Counted from the first letter of the stretch, positions 1 through 9,752 are shown. The stretch is DNA of 64,000 nucleotides from Bacteroidota bacterium (GCA_018266395.1 JAFEAM010000003.1:62001-126000), one strand, 5' to 3'. Numbers and translations: made by a program. Notes: generated by a model not told the origin, from the sequence alone.

Positions 1-224
1 ACCATGAGCAAATTCTTAATCATTTTGGGCTGTACGTATATCGGCGCCCCGAAAGTGGTGTGGCTGCCGTTTCATCCCATCCCAATGTTCAATTCGTTGA
101 GGCTCCGATGCTTGAAATCTCCGCCACTTACATCCGACAGTGTATTCGGGATAATAAATCGATCCGCTACCTCGTTCCCGAAGCGGTCGAGCAAATGATC
201 AGGCTCAAGAACTTCTATAAATAG
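1..224 (+). CDS. nadD: Nicotinate-nucleotide adenylyltransferase, C-terminal end (5' truncated by window)
   Basis: Reading in frame from base 3 gives an open C-terminal fragment of about 73 residues that ends at TAG 222-224. It includes HEQILNHFGLYVY, then VEAPMLEISATYIRQCI, then SIRYLVPEAVEQMI. The stretch ending in SATYIR and the closing SIRYLVP...V..YI-like tail are typical of bacterial NadD, which joins nicotinate mononucleotide to AMP from ATP in NAD synthesis. The catalytic N-terminal HxGH motif lies outside the window. The next gene starts 34 bases later on the same strand. The family call rests on the C-terminal signature only. A different-frame ORF beginning at base 4 covers the same bases and is a shadow. 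Confidence 0.85.
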   Translation, partial: HEQILNHFGLYVYRRPESGVAAVSSHPNVQFVEAPMLEISATYIRQCIRDNKSIRYLVPEAVEQMIRLKNFYK

Positions 225-258
225 CATTTCGGCAACAAATCGGCCCATTTCAGCGTCT

Positions 259-2886
259 ATGCACATTATGTTTCGGATCTGTGTGCTTCTGTTAGTGGCA
301 TTGCCTGCTGCCGCAATGGCCACAGGTGTCAGGGGTACAATAAAGGCCGATGATGGAACATTCCTGGCATTTGCCACCATCTATGTCAAACAGACAGGGT
401 CAGGGTCCGTGAGCGACCCGCAGGGCCATTACGAGATTACGCTTGCACCTGGAAGGTATGATCTGATATTTCATTATCTGGGATACGAGACATTGGAGCG
501 CACCATCGAGGTGCAGGACACATGGATTGAGTTGTCGGTTACGCTAAAGACTCAAGTAATACAACTGCAGACGGTGACTGTGAAGGCGGGCAAGGAGGAC
601 CCTGCCTATACGATCATGAGGAAGGCCATAGCCAAGGCTAAATATCACACCCAACAACTGGATGCTTATACGGCAAAAGTCTACATCAAGGGCAAAGGAC
701 AATTGAAGGACTACCCGTGGCTGGCAAAGAAGGCCCTGGAGAAGGAAGGAATTACCAAGGACAGGGTCTTTATTTCGGAATCGGTGAGTGAGATAAGATA
801 TACGCGACCAAATAAGTTTGAGGAGAAAGTAATAGCGGTCTACACGAACGGCAACACGCGAAACACTTCTCCGAATGCTTATGTCTTTGGCAGCCTCTAT
901 GAGCCTGAGATTGCAGAAACTATTTCACCACTTTCCCCAAAATCATTTTCATACTACCGCTTTGAATATGAAGGATCCTTCAAGGACCGGAATTATGAGA
1001 TCAGTAAGATTAAAGTTATCCCAAGATCAAAGGGAGACAATGTATTTGACGGAACACTATACATAGTTGAGGACTGGTGGAGCATCCACAGTGCCGACCT
1101 GAATGTGACAAAAATGGGCATCAAGTTTCATGTAAAAGGAATTTATAACCCCATTGAAAACAAAGCATGGCTGCCGGTTTCACAACAATTTTTTATAGAA
1201 GGCAAGGTTTTTGGGTTTGAGTTCGTTGCTGATTATTTGGCAACCGTTAAAGACTACAAAATCACGCTCAATCCGGCGCTGCCGCAGGAAATGGATGTGA
1301 TCGATGAAACTGTAGCTAAAGAGCAGGCCAAACAGGTCGCAAAACAATTCAGCAAGAAGGGCCAGCAGCTGCAGCAAAGACTGGAAGCGGGCAAAGAGGT
1401 TACAAGAAAAGAGCTTAACCAGTTGGTTAAGGAGTACGAGAAGGCTGAGCAGAAACAGGAAAAGGAGCCAGAGGTTATCGAAGACCGGTCCTACAAAGTT
1501 GATTCACTGGCCTATAAAAAGGACAGTACGTTCTGGAACGAAATGAGACCAGTTCCCCTTACGAAGGAAGAGGTGAGAGGCTATGTAGTCAATGATTCGA
1601 TTTCGGAAGTTCAGCGAAAGAAAGAGGAAGGTGATTCACTCAAGCCGTCCAAAAGTAAGGGATTTCAGCCCTGGGATTTGCTGACCGGGGATACCTATAA
1701 ATTATCGGATACTGAGAATTTCAGAATCCATACGCCGTGGGGCGGCTTCAATACCGTGGAAGGTTGGCATGTCATCTACCAGATGAGTTATTTGAAAAGA
1801 TGGGTGAAGCGGGATTCACTTCATCCGGAGAGCAGGCCAAAAGTCTCCCGCCTGGAAATTACTCCAGTCGGGCGTTATGCATTCTCACGGAATACCTATT
1901 CCGGAATACTCAAAGTTGAATTCAGAAATCAAAAACGAAGGATTAATCTTGAAGGTGGTCGATACATTCAGCAGTTCAATGCAGATGAGCCGATCCATCC
2001 GTTGATAAACTCTTTCACGACTTTGTTCCTTGAAGACAATTTGATGAAGATTTATGAGCGGGATTATGTGGATTTGAAATGGAGGGAGCAATTGAATGAA
2101 AAGTTCAGCATTTATACGCAATGGACCTGGGCACGACGGAGCGAACTCTTCAACAACACAACCTGGACATTAATCGACAACAGGGAAAAGACCTACACCC
2201 CAAATGCTCCCGAGAGCATTGAATTGCCCGACACAGGATTCCTGCCGCATAATGCTTTTACAGGCATGCTGGGGTTTGAAGCAAGACCATGGCAGAAATA
2301 CAGGAAGCACAATGGAAGAAAATTCAGGGTGCCCAACTCCTCCCCGATATTCTCGGTTGAATACAGACGGGGTCTGGCTACCTTAAACAGCACAGTCGAT
2401 TTTGACCAGTTAGAAGCAGGAATAAGGCATCAGTTCAGGTTTGGAATAAGGGGCACGCTTGATATAGCGGTTAAGGCAGGAGAATTTCTCCATGCGGGCA
2501 ATATGTATTTTATGGATTACAAACATTTTCTCGGCAATCAAACCCCGTTTGTTACAACTGACCCCATTGGAAGCTTCCGCCTTCTCAACTATTACAACTT
2601 CAGCACGCGGGACAGGTACCTAACCGGTAATGTTCACTACCACTGGCGCAAACTGCTGATCACAAGAATTCCGAAAGTCCGAATGATGGGGATTACGGAA
2701 AACACGTTCCTCAATTATCTTCTTACGCCGCAATGCAGAGACTACACAGAACTTGGATACGGACTCGATGGAATCTTTAGGATTTTCAGGCTGGAGGTGG
2801 CAACCTCATTTCTGGACGGCAACTATACTGGATTTGGATTCCGTATTGGGATAGCAACTTCTGTTGGGGTGAATGTAGGTAACTAA
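259..2886 (+). CDS. DUF5686 outer-membrane protein with carboxypeptidase-like regulatory domain
   Basis: This is an 875-residue exported protein. A signal peptide spans about residues 4-22 (a hydrophobic run ending LPAAAMA). Residues about 24-105 form a CarboxypepD_reg-like beta-sandwich of the kind that precedes TonB-dependent receptors and DUF5686 proteins. The rest matches the DUF5686 layout: a charged helical region (about 370-400, rich in K, Q and E) followed by aromatic, alternating strands up to the C-terminus, as expected for an outer-membrane beta-barrel. The family is common in Bacteroidota and its function is not established. The start is ATG 259 or ATG 268. The second places the hydrophobic core closer to the N-terminus, and neither has a clear ribosome binding site. 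It sits between nadD and mnmH with no obvious functional link. Confidence 0.85.
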   Translation: MHIMFRICVLLLVALPAAAMATGVRGTIKADDGTFLAFATIYVKQTGSGSVSDPQGHYEITLAPGRYDLIFHYLGYETLERTIEVQDTWIELSVTLKTQVIQLQTVTVKAGKEDPAYTIMRKAIAKAKYHTQQLDAYTAKVYIKGKGQLKDYPWLAKKALEKEGITKDRVFISESVSEIRYTRPNKFEEKVIAVYTNGNTRNTSPNAYVFGSLYEPEIAETISPLSPKSFSYYRFEYEGSFKDRNYEISKIKVIPRSKGDNVFDGTLYIVEDWWSIHSADLNVTKMGIKFHVKGIYNPIENKAWLPVSQQFFIEGKVFGFEFVADYLATVKDYKITLNPALPQEMDVIDETVAKEQAKQVAKQFSKKGQQLQQRLEAGKEVTRKELNQLVKEYEKAEQKQEKEPEVIEDRSYKVDSLAYKKDSTFWNEMRPVPLTKEEVRGYVVNDSISEVQRKKEEGDSLKPSKSKGFQPWDLLTGDTYKLSDTENFRIHTPWGGFNTVEGWHVIYQMSYLKRWVKRDSLHPESRPKVSRLEITPVGRYAFSRNTYSGILKVEFRNQKRRINLEGGRYIQQFNADEPIHPLINSFTTLFLEDNLMKIYERDYVDLKWREQLNEKFSIYTQWTWARRSELFNNTTWTLIDNREKTYTPNAPESIELPDTGFLPHNAFTGMLGFEARPWQKYRKHNGRKFRVPNSSPIFSVEYRRGLATLNSTVDFDQLEAGIRHQFRFGIRGTLDIAVKAGEFLHAGNMYFMDYKHFLGNQTPFVTTDPIGSFRLLNYYNFSTRDRYLTGNVHYHWRKLLITRIPKVRMMGITENTFLNYLLTPQCRDYTELGYGLDGIFRIFRLEVATSFLDGNYTGFGFRIGIATSVGVNVGN

Positions 2887-2919
2887 GCAGTGGTTGGCCC
2901 CATTTGGATCAAAAAGCGC

Positions 2920-2927
2920 TAGTTTTG
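2920..2927 (+). promoter_or_regulatory. Candidate -7 promoter element for mnmH-selD
   Basis: TAGTTTTG matches the Bacteroidota -7 consensus TAnnTTTG. A TTG at 2894-2896 lies 23 bases upstream, at the far limit of the usual -33/-7 spacing. The element ends only 4 bases before the mnmH ATG (2932), so a transcript from here would be leaderless or nearly so. It could also be a chance match. Confidence 0.4.
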
Positions 2928-2931
2928 CGGA

Positions 2932-3978
2932 ATGGAAGTGTCTGTTGACGATTTTCTTGAACTCCGCAGGAATCTGCCTGTCGTAGATGTACGTTCAGAA
3001 GGAGAGTTTGGATCGGGACACATTGTGCACGCCGTTAACATTCCGTTGCTTAACAATTCAGAGCGAGAAGCAGTCGGCACAATCTATAAGCAGGTAGGGC
3101 AGAAGGCTGCAATCTATGAAGGATTCCGACTCGTTGGTCCTCGCCTGATTGAAATCGTTACCGAGATAGAGCGGGTCTCCAATGGAAGTGAACTTTTGGT
3201 TCACTGTTGGCGCGGTGGCATGCGATCTTCCAACTTCTGCCAGTTTGCAGGAATGGCGGGTGTAAGAACCTCGATGCTAAAAGGTGGTTATAAGGCATAT
3301 CGGCAGCGTGCACTCGAAAGCTTCCAACGCCCCCTGCAATTGGTATTGCTGACAGGTTGTACAGGAAGCGGAAAGAGCGAAGTACTTCGGGAGCTTGGAA
3401 GAGCAGGAGAGCAAATTCTTGACCTCGAAGGCCTTGCTAACCACAAGGGCTCAGCATTCGGGGGGCTCCTGATGCCTCCGCAACCTACGACGGAGCAATT
3501 TCAGAATGACCTTTTTGAGGAAATACTCAGGCTCGATCCTTCCAGAAGAATTTGGATTGAAGATGAGTCAATCGCTATTGGTAAGATATTCCTCCCTCCT
3601 GATTTTTGGCAGCAAATGCTCATCAGTCCGCTTGTGAAGATGGACGTGGAGAGGCAGGTTCGCATTGAGCGACTGGTAAGCGAATATGGTCCTGCCGACA
3701 GGCAGGAGTTTCTTTCCATCATGATGAAGATAACCAAGAAACTGGGTGGTCAGAATTTTAACGAGGCGAAAGCCAGGCTGTTAGAAGGGAAAATGGCGGA
3801 AGTAATCGATATACTATTGACATACTACGATAAGGCTTACCTGGAGAGCATTTCCAGAAGAAAAGAAAGGATCCATTTTTCCCTGGAGTGGAATGGAAAA
3901 GAGCCTGCAACTTATGCCCGGGAACTTATCAGGGCGGCCGATCATTACATGGCAAGTATATCTATCGCTAATTCATAA
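2932..3978 (+). CDS. mnmH: tRNA 2-selenouridine synthase (MnmH/SelU)
   Basis: This 348-residue protein swaps sulfur for selenium at the wobble 2-thiouridine of some tRNAs, via a geranylated intermediate, using selenophosphate. Residues about 1-130 form a rhodanese domain with the active-site loop [10 protein letters not shown]. Its Cys92 corresponds to the essential cysteine of the family. A P-loop domain follows, with Walker A GCTGSGKS at about 142-149. The length agrees with the family. selD, which makes the selenophosphate donor, starts 2 bases after the stop, so the pair is surely co-transcribed. ATG 2932 is the first start and places the rhodanese domain at the N-terminus. Confidence 0.95.
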   Translation: MEVSVDDFLELRRNLPVVDVRSEGEFGSGHIVHAVNIPLLNNSEREAVGTIYKQVGQKAAIYEGFRLVGPRLIEIVTEIERVSNGSELLVHCWRGGMRSSNFCQFAGMAGVRTSMLKGGYKAYRQRALESFQRPLQLVLLTGCTGSGKSEVLRELGRAGEQILDLEGLANHKGSAFGGLLMPPQPTTEQFQNDLFEEILRLDPSRRIWIEDESIAIGKIFLPPDFWQQMLISPLVKMDVERQVRIERLVSEYGPADRQEFLSIMMKITKKLGGQNFNEAKARLLEGKMAEVIDILLTYYDKAYLESISRRKERIHFSLEWNGKEPATYARELIRAADHYMASISIANS

Positions 3979-3980
3979 TC

Positions 3981-5012
3981 ATGTCCGATATCAAGTTGAC
4001 CCAATATTCGCACGGAGCGGGTTGCGGTTGTAAGATTTCCCCGGCAGTTCTGGATACGATTCTTCACTCTCAATTGCCCAAAGCAAGTTTTCCGCAACTT
4101 TTGGTCGGGAATGAATCAAAGGATGATGCCGCAGTTTACGATCTTGGAGACGGCACCTGTATCGTCAGTACGACCGATTTCTTCATGCCTATCGTTGACG
4201 ATCCGTCTACTTTTGGGGCGATCGCCTCGGTCAATGCCATCAGTGACATCTATGCTATGGGTGGAGAGCCTGTCATGGCGATTGCAATTCTGGGTTGGCC
4301 GATCAACAAGATCGCTCCTTCTGTGGCCCAGGCTGTCCTGGAAGGAAGTCGTGCTGTGTGTGCCCAGGCAGGAATTCCCCTGGCAGGAGGTCACAGCATT
4401 GATTGCCCTGAACCTGTATTTGGGCTGGCGGTGACCGGCAAGATAAAAAGGGAACACCTGAAGAGAAATGATACCGCAAAAGGAGGTTCACTTCTGTACC
4501 TGACCAAACCCCTTGGAATTGGGATAGTAACAACAGCTCAAAAAAAAGGAATTGTAAAATCTGAACACTTTGCTCAGGCTACCGCATCTATGTTGGCGCT
4601 CAACAAGTTGGGAAGTGATCTGGGCAAGCTTCCCTATGTAAACGCACTTACAGATGTGACAGGATTTGGCCTTTTGGGACATTTACTGGAAATGTGCGAA
4701 GGCAGCGGGTTGTCGGCAGAAATTGAATTCGCCAAAGTGCCCAGGTTTGAATTTCTGGGCATTTATATTGAACAAAATTCCTTGCCTGGAGGGACGCAGC
4801 GCAATTGGGATAGCTATGGTCAGAAAGTGGATTTGGGTTCTGATTTGCAACGGGCGATTTTGGCGGATCCTCAAACAAGCGGCGGTCTGCTGATCTCCGT
4901 GGATTTGGACCATGAAACAAACTTTACGAAATTTCTAAACGAAAGAGGTTTGCTCATTTCTCCCTTTGGAAGGTTGACAAAGATGAAGGGTAAACGGATA
5001 ATCGTTAAATAA
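3981..5012 (+). CDS. selD: Selenide, water dikinase (selenophosphate synthetase)
   Basis: This 343-residue cytoplasmic enzyme uses ATP to convert selenide into selenophosphate. The N-terminal motif [10 protein letters not shown] contains Cys15 and Lys18, which match catalytic Cys17 and Lys20 of E. coli SelD. The protein is therefore the cysteine form, not the selenocysteine form. The metal- and ATP-binding stretches [24 protein letters not shown] and DPQTSGGLL are all present, so the enzyme looks intact. It lies 2 bases after mnmH. No selA, selB or selC is visible in the window, so the local evidence points to tRNA selenation as the use for its product. Confidence 0.97.
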   Translation: MSDIKLTQYSHGAGCGCKISPAVLDTILHSQLPKASFPQLLVGNESKDDAAVYDLGDGTCIVSTTDFFMPIVDDPSTFGAIASVNAISDIYAMGGEPVMAIAILGWPINKIAPSVAQAVLEGSRAVCAQAGIPLAGGHSIDCPEPVFGLAVTGKIKREHLKRNDTAKGGSLLYLTKPLGIGIVTTAQKKGIVKSEHFAQATASMLALNKLGSDLGKLPYVNALTDVTGFGLLGHLLEMCEGSGLSAEIEFAKVPRFEFLGIYIEQNSLPGGTQRNWDSYGQKVDLGSDLQRAILADPQTSGGLLISVDLDHETNFTKFLNERGLLISPFGRLTKMKGKRIIVK

Positions 5013-5028
5013 AATCACCTAACCAGAT

Positions 5029-5589
5029 ATGAATAGAAGTCTGTTTCTACTGATGTTGTTATTTGTCGGTTGTATCCCAGTAAGGGTTGTAAGCGTGGGC
5101 CCCCTTTCACCAACGGCTAAGGATCGCCACTATGTGACGTATAATTTCGGAGAAATCAACATGAAAGACCCTGCCTTTGGGAACTTTCAAAAAAACCTTC
5201 AATTCCTTACGGCGGCAGTTGACCGGGAAATGCAAACCAGGGGATTCAAACGCTCAGCTGCGGATCCGGATCTGATTATAAATTTTGGATTGGGCATTAC
5301 CGAAGAAGTTCAAACCAGGGAAACGAACATCCGTGATGCGCCCGGCCATTTTCAGTATTCAGCAACCGGCTCGACGGGTCGAACTTATTCCTGGCAAAGC
5401 CAGGAGATTGAGGTCGCACGCTGGAAAGAAGGACACCTCGCTCTGGATTACGTTGATCGTGAAAAGAACGAGATGATTTGGCAGTCGAGTGTGGCTGGTA
5501 CTTTGGATAAAGATGAGAAGAAAATGAAGGAAAGGATCGACAAAGTAATCAAGGACCTCTATAAGAAGTTCCCGATCAAGTCCAACTAG
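5029..5589 (+). CDS. DUF4136-type lipoprotein
   Basis: This 186-residue protein begins with a short lipoprotein signal (MNRSLFLLMLLFVGC). Cys15 is the likely lipidation site. The body has the features of DUF4136 proteins: an early YNFGEINM-like strand, a stretch ending DLIINFGLG in the middle, and a C-terminal strand and helix around EMIWQSSVAGTL with a KRIDKVIKDLYKKFP-like tail. The family is common in Bacteroidota and its function is unknown. It follows selD by 16 bases, so it may be co-transcribed, though no functional link is evident. Its stop codon overlaps the stop of the next gene on the opposite strand by 4 bases. Confidence 0.75.
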   Translation: MNRSLFLLMLLFVGCIPVRVVSVGPLSPTAKDRHYVTYNFGEINMKDPAFGNFQKNLQFLTAAVDREMQTRGFKRSAADPDLIINFGLGITEEVQTRETNIRDAPGHFQYSATGSTGRTYSWQSQEIEVARWKEGHLALDYVDREKNEMIWQSSVAGTLDKDEKKMKERIDKVIKDLYKKFPIKSN

Positions 5590-6647
5590 AGATCTGTCCT
5601 GCGGGTTTCCGGAACCTCAAGAATTAGATTTTCACCATAGGCCATGGCAGGCGTTTGGTAGCCCATTTTGAAATCTCCGCTCAGTATCTTTTCTGCAATG
5701 ATTACAGCGGTGATGGCGGTCAAATTATATCCGTTGAGGGTCTCCAATCTGGATTCTGCCGTTGTGCCTTTTGCGTCTGTCACTTTTCCCCACAAGTAGC
5801 TTTTGCTGGTATTTCTGGTCTCTTCGCTGGGACCTGGAGCCTTTTTGTCAATCTGATTCAGCAGGAAATTCTTAACAGGTCGCAGTCTCAACAGCCAGTT
5901 GATGTACCTGCTTCTTTTCGCGTTGCGAATCATAGACTCGGTAACCCCGGTGTAAACTTCAATATTGGGGATCCCTGTACTGCGCCAGGCGGTTGAAATA
6001 TCACCCCATGGTATGCACATAGTTGGGACCTTGAAAGGGCCGAAGTTCACCTCCATCACCTTGTCCCCCAAGGGAAGCATAGTCAGCTTTCCATTCGTTC
6101 TTATGAGTCCGCCATAACCAAGGCCTTCTGTCATGCTTTTCCTGGTTCCTCTTGAAAGGCCGCCCTTGGTCGAAGTAAAAGCAAGTTGCAGGTGAGTGGC
6201 ACCGGGCAACCGGTTTTTGAGATGAAGGGCAAGGCAGTCCGAGGGGACCACATCAAAACCTGTCCCGGGCATGATCATTATCCCTGACTGTTTGGCTTCC
6301 GAATCTTTGCCGGCAAGCAATTCAAATACCTCGTATTCACCAGTTATGTCAGTGTAGTGAGTCTTGGTACGAAGACAAATCTCAGCCATTACTCCTGCTG
6401 TGTATCGAAATGGCCCACCACAATGTATGAGGACTTCAGCCGGTTCAAGCCATTTTTGTAGTCCTTCCTTGTCACTGATTCCCAGGACACGATAAGGATA
6501 CCCCGTTTCCGTTGATTGCTGCTTTAGTTTTAGCTCGTCGCGGCCGGCCAATATTACTTGAAGCCCCTTTGATTTGCACAGTCGGACGATGAGTTGACCA
6601 GTGTAACCATAGGACCCGTAAACGGCTATGAGAGAAGGATTCTTCAA
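5586..6647 (-). CDS. Saccharopine-dehydrogenase-like NAD(P)-dependent oxidoreductase
   Basis: This 353-residue protein opens with a Rossmann nucleotide-binding motif (VYGSYGYTGQLIVRLC) and an AGRD segment, as in the saccharopine dehydrogenase NADP-binding family and its trans-acting enoyl reductase relatives. The following LIHCGGPFRYTAGVMAEIC and HYTDITGEYEVFE segments are typical of that group. Members act on varied substrates, and the sequence does not say which one is used here. True lysine-pathway enzymes also carry a longer C-terminal catalytic domain, so lysine metabolism is not implied. The gene lies 4 bases downstream of the small membrane-protein gene and is probably in one leftward transcript with it. 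Confidence 0.8.
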   Translation of the reverse strand: MKNPSLIAVYGSYGYTGQLIVRLCKSKGLQVILAGRDELKLKQQSTETGYPYRVLGISDKEGLQKWLEPAEVLIHCGGPFRYTAGVMAEICLRTKTHYTDITGEYEVFELLAGKDSEAKQSGIMIMPGTGFDVVPSDCLALHLKNRLPGATHLQLAFTSTKGGLSRGTRKSMTEGLGYGGLIRTNGKLTMLPLGDKVMEVNFGPFKVPTMCIPWGDISTAWRSTGIPNIEVYTGVTESMIRNAKRSRYINWLLRLRPVKNFLLNQIDKKAPGPSEETRNTSKSYLWGKVTDAKGTTAESRLETLNGYNLTAITAVIIAEKILSGDFKMGYQTPAMAYGENLILEVPETRRTDL

Positions 6648-6651
6648 GCTT

Positions 6652-7068
6652 TTATTTTATCCGCTCAACTTCAGTAACAAAATACCTCGTTTCCCCGCGC
6701 CACGGGAATTGAGCATATCTCTTCTTGAAATGGAGATTGACCCTTTCTCCACTGAGCGCCACATCCTGCAAAGTTTTGATTACTTCGACATTGCTGGTCT
6801 CAACTGAAAAATCAAAGGACTCTGCAATCGGACTGGTACCTTTCAGGGCACCAAAAGTTTCAAGGTTAAGTTTGCCCTCATATGTTTTGAAGATGAGTCC
6901 CTTTTCGCTGATGCGCAGTACTTTGCCGGCCATAATTCCGGTTTCATAGGTCCCCCAGTACAGGAACGAGAACACGGCAATGCCGAGAATGACCAAAGTG
7001 AGGATAAATTTCTTGAAGAAACTGACAGTCTTCCTTTTTACTTTCTGACCAAAGCTCTCGTTTTCCAT
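6652..7068 (-). CDS. Small single-pass membrane protein, function unknown
   Basis: The 138-residue product has a basic N-terminus (GQKVKRKTVSFFKK), one strong transmembrane helix at about residues 21-41, and a soluble domain of about 95 residues that is probably periplasmic. The domain has short strand-like segments (KVLRISEKGLIFKTYEG, ALSGERVNLHFKKRY). Similar Bacteroidota proteins are often misnamed 6-phosphogluconate dehydrogenase. No Rossmann fold or catalytic motif of that enzyme is visible here, so I do not adopt the name. It lies 15 bases downstream of frr and 4 bases upstream of the oxidoreductase gene. Confidence 0.65.
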   Translation of the reverse strand: MENESFGQKVKRKTVSFFKKFILTLVILGIAVFSFLYWGTYETGIMAGKVLRISEKGLIFKTYEGKLNLETFGALKGTSPIAESFDFSVETSNVEVIKTLQDVALSGERVNLHFKKRYAQFPWRGETRYFVTEVERIK

Positions 7069-7083
7069 GGCAAATTGGTTTTG

Positions 7084-7638
7084 CTATACCGTCATGATCT
7101 CTGCTTCTTTTTTCTTCATCAGGCCATCCACCTTGGTGATGTATTCATCCGTCAATTTCTGCACCTCTTCTTCAGCGTTCTTCACATCGTCTTCCGGTGC
7201 ACCCTTGATCTTTTTAAGCTGTTCGTTGGTGTCTTTGCGAACACTTCTGATGCTCACCTTTCCATGCTCACATTCCTGATGAACTTGTTTGACCAGTTGT
7301 TTTCTTCTTTCTTCCGTGAGCATCGGGATGTTGATTATAACCTGCTGACCGTCGTTTTGTGGTGTGAGACCCAGGTTGGCAGCCATTATCGCCTTTTCAA
7401 TTTCATGGATGAAGTTTTTTTCCCATGGCTTAATGAACAGGGTGCGGGGATCAGGTGAAGTGATGGATGAGATCTGATTGAGCGGGCTCATGGCGCCGTA
7501 ATAGGGGACCAGAATGCCGTCGAGCATTGCAGGATTGGCCTTACCTGCCCTTATTTTGGTGAGTTCATGGGAAATGTGGCTGAGCACTTTAGCCATTTGC
7601 TCACGCGCATCGTCCAGATAGAGTTCAATTTCTTCCAT
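7084..7638 (-). CDS. frr: Ribosome recycling factor
   Basis: The 184-residue length is standard for the family. The motifs KIRAGKANPAMLDGI, the PWEKN.I..IEKAI region, LGLTPQNDGQ and the helical tail KLTDEYITKVDGLMKKKEAEI match ribosome recycling factor. With EF-G, this factor splits the post-termination ribosome. It lies downstream of pyrH (42-base gap), an order that is very common in bacteria. A TAACTTTA box on the minus strand (7643-7650), one mismatch from the -7 consensus, could give frr its own promoter, but this is weak. Confidence 0.97.
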   Translation of the reverse strand: MEEIELYLDDAREQMAKVLSHISHELTKIRAGKANPAMLDGILVPYYGAMSPLNQISSITSPDPRTLFIKPWEKNFIHEIEKAIMAANLGLTPQNDGQQVIINIPMLTEERRKQLVKQVHQECEHGKVSIRSVRKDTNEQLKKIKGAPEDDVKNAEEEVQKLTDEYITKVDGLMKKKEAEIMTV

Positions 7639-7680
7639 AATATAAAGTTAGCTATTTATCATGCCACGTGACTAGCGTGA

Positions 7681-8388
7681 CTAGTTAATGAGAGTGCCGG
7701 CTTCTTCTCCTTTTACGACCCGGAGCAGGTTTCCAGGTTTATTCATGTCGAATACAATAATAGGGAGTTTGTTTTCCATGCACAGGGTGAAAGCCGTCAT
7801 GTCCATAATGTTCAGATTTTTCTCGTACGCTTCCTGAAAAGTAAGTTTGGAATAACGCACTGCATCTGTGTGTTTTTCCGGATCCTTCGTATAAACCCCG
7901 TCCACCCTGGTTCCCTTTAATACTACATCTGCCTGAATCTCTATGGCCCTCAAGCTTGCGGTAGAATCAGTTGTGAAGTAGGGATTGCCAATACCGGCGC
8001 CGAAAATGACAATCCTTCCTTTTTCTAGGTGACGTATTGCCCTTCGACGGATGAAAGGCTCACACACCTGTTCCATCTTGATTCCCGCCATTAACCTCGT
8101 ATATAACCCGTGTCTTTCAAGGGCGCTCTGCAGTGCCATTGCATTGATAACAGTACCCAGCATACCCATGTAGTCACCCTGAACGCGATCTATGCCCAAA
8201 GCTTCCGCCTGGCCCCCGCGGAAAATATTTCCGCCACCTATTACGATAGCCAATTCCACACCCAAATCCTTGGCAGCACGTATTTCCATTGAGTATTGTT
8301 CAAGCACCTCATGATCGATGCTGGTGTTCTTGGATTTGCCCATCAATGCCTCACCGCTGAGTTTCAAGAGAAGCCTTTTGTATTTCAT
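7681..8388 (-). CDS. pyrH: Uridylate kinase (UMP kinase)
   Basis: This 235-residue member of the amino acid kinase family converts UMP to UDP in pyrimidine nucleotide synthesis. Diagnostic segments are [11 protein letters not shown] at the N-terminus, [11 protein letters not shown], and the [21 protein letters not shown] region. The length and the pyrH-frr order are normal. The ATG at 8388 is followed directly by the conserved [11 protein letters not shown], which supports the start. The 120-base gap to divergent rocD probably holds both promoters. Confidence 0.97.
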   Translation of the reverse strand: MKYKRLLLKLSGEALMGKSKNTSIDHEVLEQYSMEIRAAKDLGVELAIVIGGGNIFRGGQAEALGIDRVQGDYMGMLGTVINAMALQSALERHGLYTRLMAGIKMEQVCEPFIRRRAIRHLEKGRIVIFGAGIGNPYFTTDSTASLRAIEIQADVVLKGTRVDGVYTKDPEKHTDAVRYSKLTFQEAYEKNLNIMDMTAFTLCMENKLPIIVFDMNKPGNLLRVVKGEEAGTLIN

Positions 8389-8483
8389 GTCAGGAAGAAG
8401 GAGTTGTCTTCACAAATATGTTGAGGATTTTCTTGCCGGAAAAGCCATCATGGCCCTTACCCTCTGAATCAGGCATAACTGAG

Positions 8484-8491
8484 TATCTTTG
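8484..8491 (+). promoter_or_regulatory. Candidate -7 promoter element for rocD
   Basis: TATCTTTG fits the Bacteroidota -7 consensus TAnnTTTG and lies 17 bases before the rocD ATG, in the divergent pyrH/rocD spacer. I see no convincing -33 TTTG at the right distance. Confidence 0.4.
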
Positions 8492-8508
8492 TTATAAATC
8501 GTTCTCTT

Positions 8509-9747
8509 ATGGTCGAGTCAATCAATTCAGCCCTCCAGGCAATTCAGCTTGAAGAGCGTTATGGGGCACACAATTATCATCCGCTTCCGGTTGTCCTTTG
8601 TAAGGGAGAAGGTCCTTTTCTGTGGGATGTTGAGGGCAAACGGTACTATGATTTTTTGTCGGCCTACAGTGCAGTCAACCAGGGTCACTGCCATCCCAGG
8701 ATTGTAAGGGCGCTTACGGAGCAAGCCAAAGAACTTACACTGACTTCCCGTGCCTTTCACAACGATAAGCTAGGTCTGGCAGAAAAATACATTTGTGAAA
8801 CCTTCGGTTATGATAAGGCATTGTTCATGAACAGCGGTGCTGAGGCAAACGAGACCGCGATCAAATTGGCCCGGAAGTGGGGGTATCTCCGAAAGGGGAT
8901 TCAGGACAATAAGGCGGTAATTGTGGCGGTAAAGAGGAACTTTCACGGCAGAACGACCACCATAATATCAGCATCCACGGATCCAACGGCAACCTCAGGG
9001 TTTGGTCCCATGATGCCTGGCTTTGTCATCGTTGAATACGATGATGTACAGGCTTTGGAAAAGGCGCTTGTTGATCCAAATGTATGCGCGCTGTGGATTG
9101 AGCCTATACAAGGCGAAGCAGGTGTGTATGTTCCCCATGAAGGCTACCTGCGCGAGGCAGCCCGCATCTGTAAGGATAATAACGTTCTGCTCATGATGGA
9201 TGAAATTCAGACCGGTATTGCACGAACGGGGAAAATGCTGGCATCGGACCACGAGGGAGTGCGGCCGGATCTTTTAATTCTTGGTAAGGCATTGAGCGGT
9301 GGAGTTTACCCCATCAGTTGTGTGCTGGCAGATGACCCTGTCATGTTGGTGATCAAACCGGGAGAACATGGATCTACTTTTGGAGGCAACCCATTGGCTG
9401 CAGTAATCTGCATGGAAGCGCTTCAGGTTGTCAAGGATGAAAAACTTGCAGAGAATGCGGAGCGACTTGGCAGAGTTTTCAGGGCGAGAATGGAAAGACT
9501 GATATCCAAAACGAAGCTGATCACAAAGGTTCGGGGGAAAGGGCTGCTTAATGCAATCGTAATCAATGATTCTTCAGAAAGTGAAACGGCCTGGAATATC
9601 TGCCTGGCTTTTGCGAAGAATGGACTCCTGGCAAAGCCCACCCATGGGAATATCATTCGGCTGGCACCTCCGCTGGTTATAACGGAAGAGCAATTGCACG
9701 AGTGCTGTGACATTATTGAGAAATCTGTGTCAGAGTTTACGGTCTGA
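8509..9747 (+). CDS. rocD: Ornithine aminotransferase (ornithine-oxo-acid transaminase)
   Basis: This 412-residue class III aminotransferase moves the delta-amino group of ornithine to 2-oxoglutarate, giving glutamate semialdehyde (pyrroline-5-carboxylate) for proline and arginine metabolism. Characteristic segments are [13 protein letters not shown] near the N-terminus, [29 protein letters not shown], the [11 protein letters not shown] motif with the PLP-contacting Asp, and [13 protein letters not shown] with the Schiff-base lysine. The YGAHNYHP start and 412-residue length favour ornithine aminotransferase over acetylornithine aminotransferase. It is a single gene with convergent and divergent neighbours, and ends 5 bases before the stop of the opposite-strand tolC-like gene. 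Confidence 0.93.
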   Translation: MVESINSALQAIQLEERYGAHNYHPLPVVLCKGEGPFLWDVEGKRYYDFLSAYSAVNQGHCHPRIVRALTEQAKELTLTSRAFHNDKLGLAEKYICETFGYDKALFMNSGAEANETAIKLARKWGYLRKGIQDNKAVIVAVKRNFHGRTTTIISASTDPTATSGFGPMMPGFVIVEYDDVQALEKALVDPNVCALWIEPIQGEAGVYVPHEGYLREAARICKDNNVLLMMDEIQTGIARTGKMLASDHEGVRPDLLILGKALSGGVYPISCVLADDPVMLVIKPGEHGSTFGGNPLAAVICMEALQVVKDEKLAENAERLGRVFRARMERLISKTKLITKVRGKGLLNAIVINDSSESETAWNICLAFAKNGLLAKPTHGNIIRLAPPLVITEEQLHECCDIIEKSVSEFTV

Positions 9748-9752
9748 AATAT

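Noticed and set aside
4303-4533. Antisense reading frame inside selD
   Set aside because: It is a mirror of the SelD coding frame, has no start context or family features, and selD is intact in the other direction.
3981-5012. Possible selenocysteine at the SelD active site
   Set aside because: The catalytic position is a TGC/TGT Cys codon (Cys15) with no in-frame TGA.
6652-7068. 6-phosphogluconate dehydrogenase name for the small membrane protein
   Set aside because: The 138 residues hold one transmembrane helix and no Rossmann or catalytic motif; the name is a database artefact for this family.
7668-7684. Tandem GTGACTAG x2 at the 3' end of pyrH
   Set aside because: Only eight bases per unit, with no link to a known site; it overlaps the pyrH stop and looks like chance or a small slippage event.
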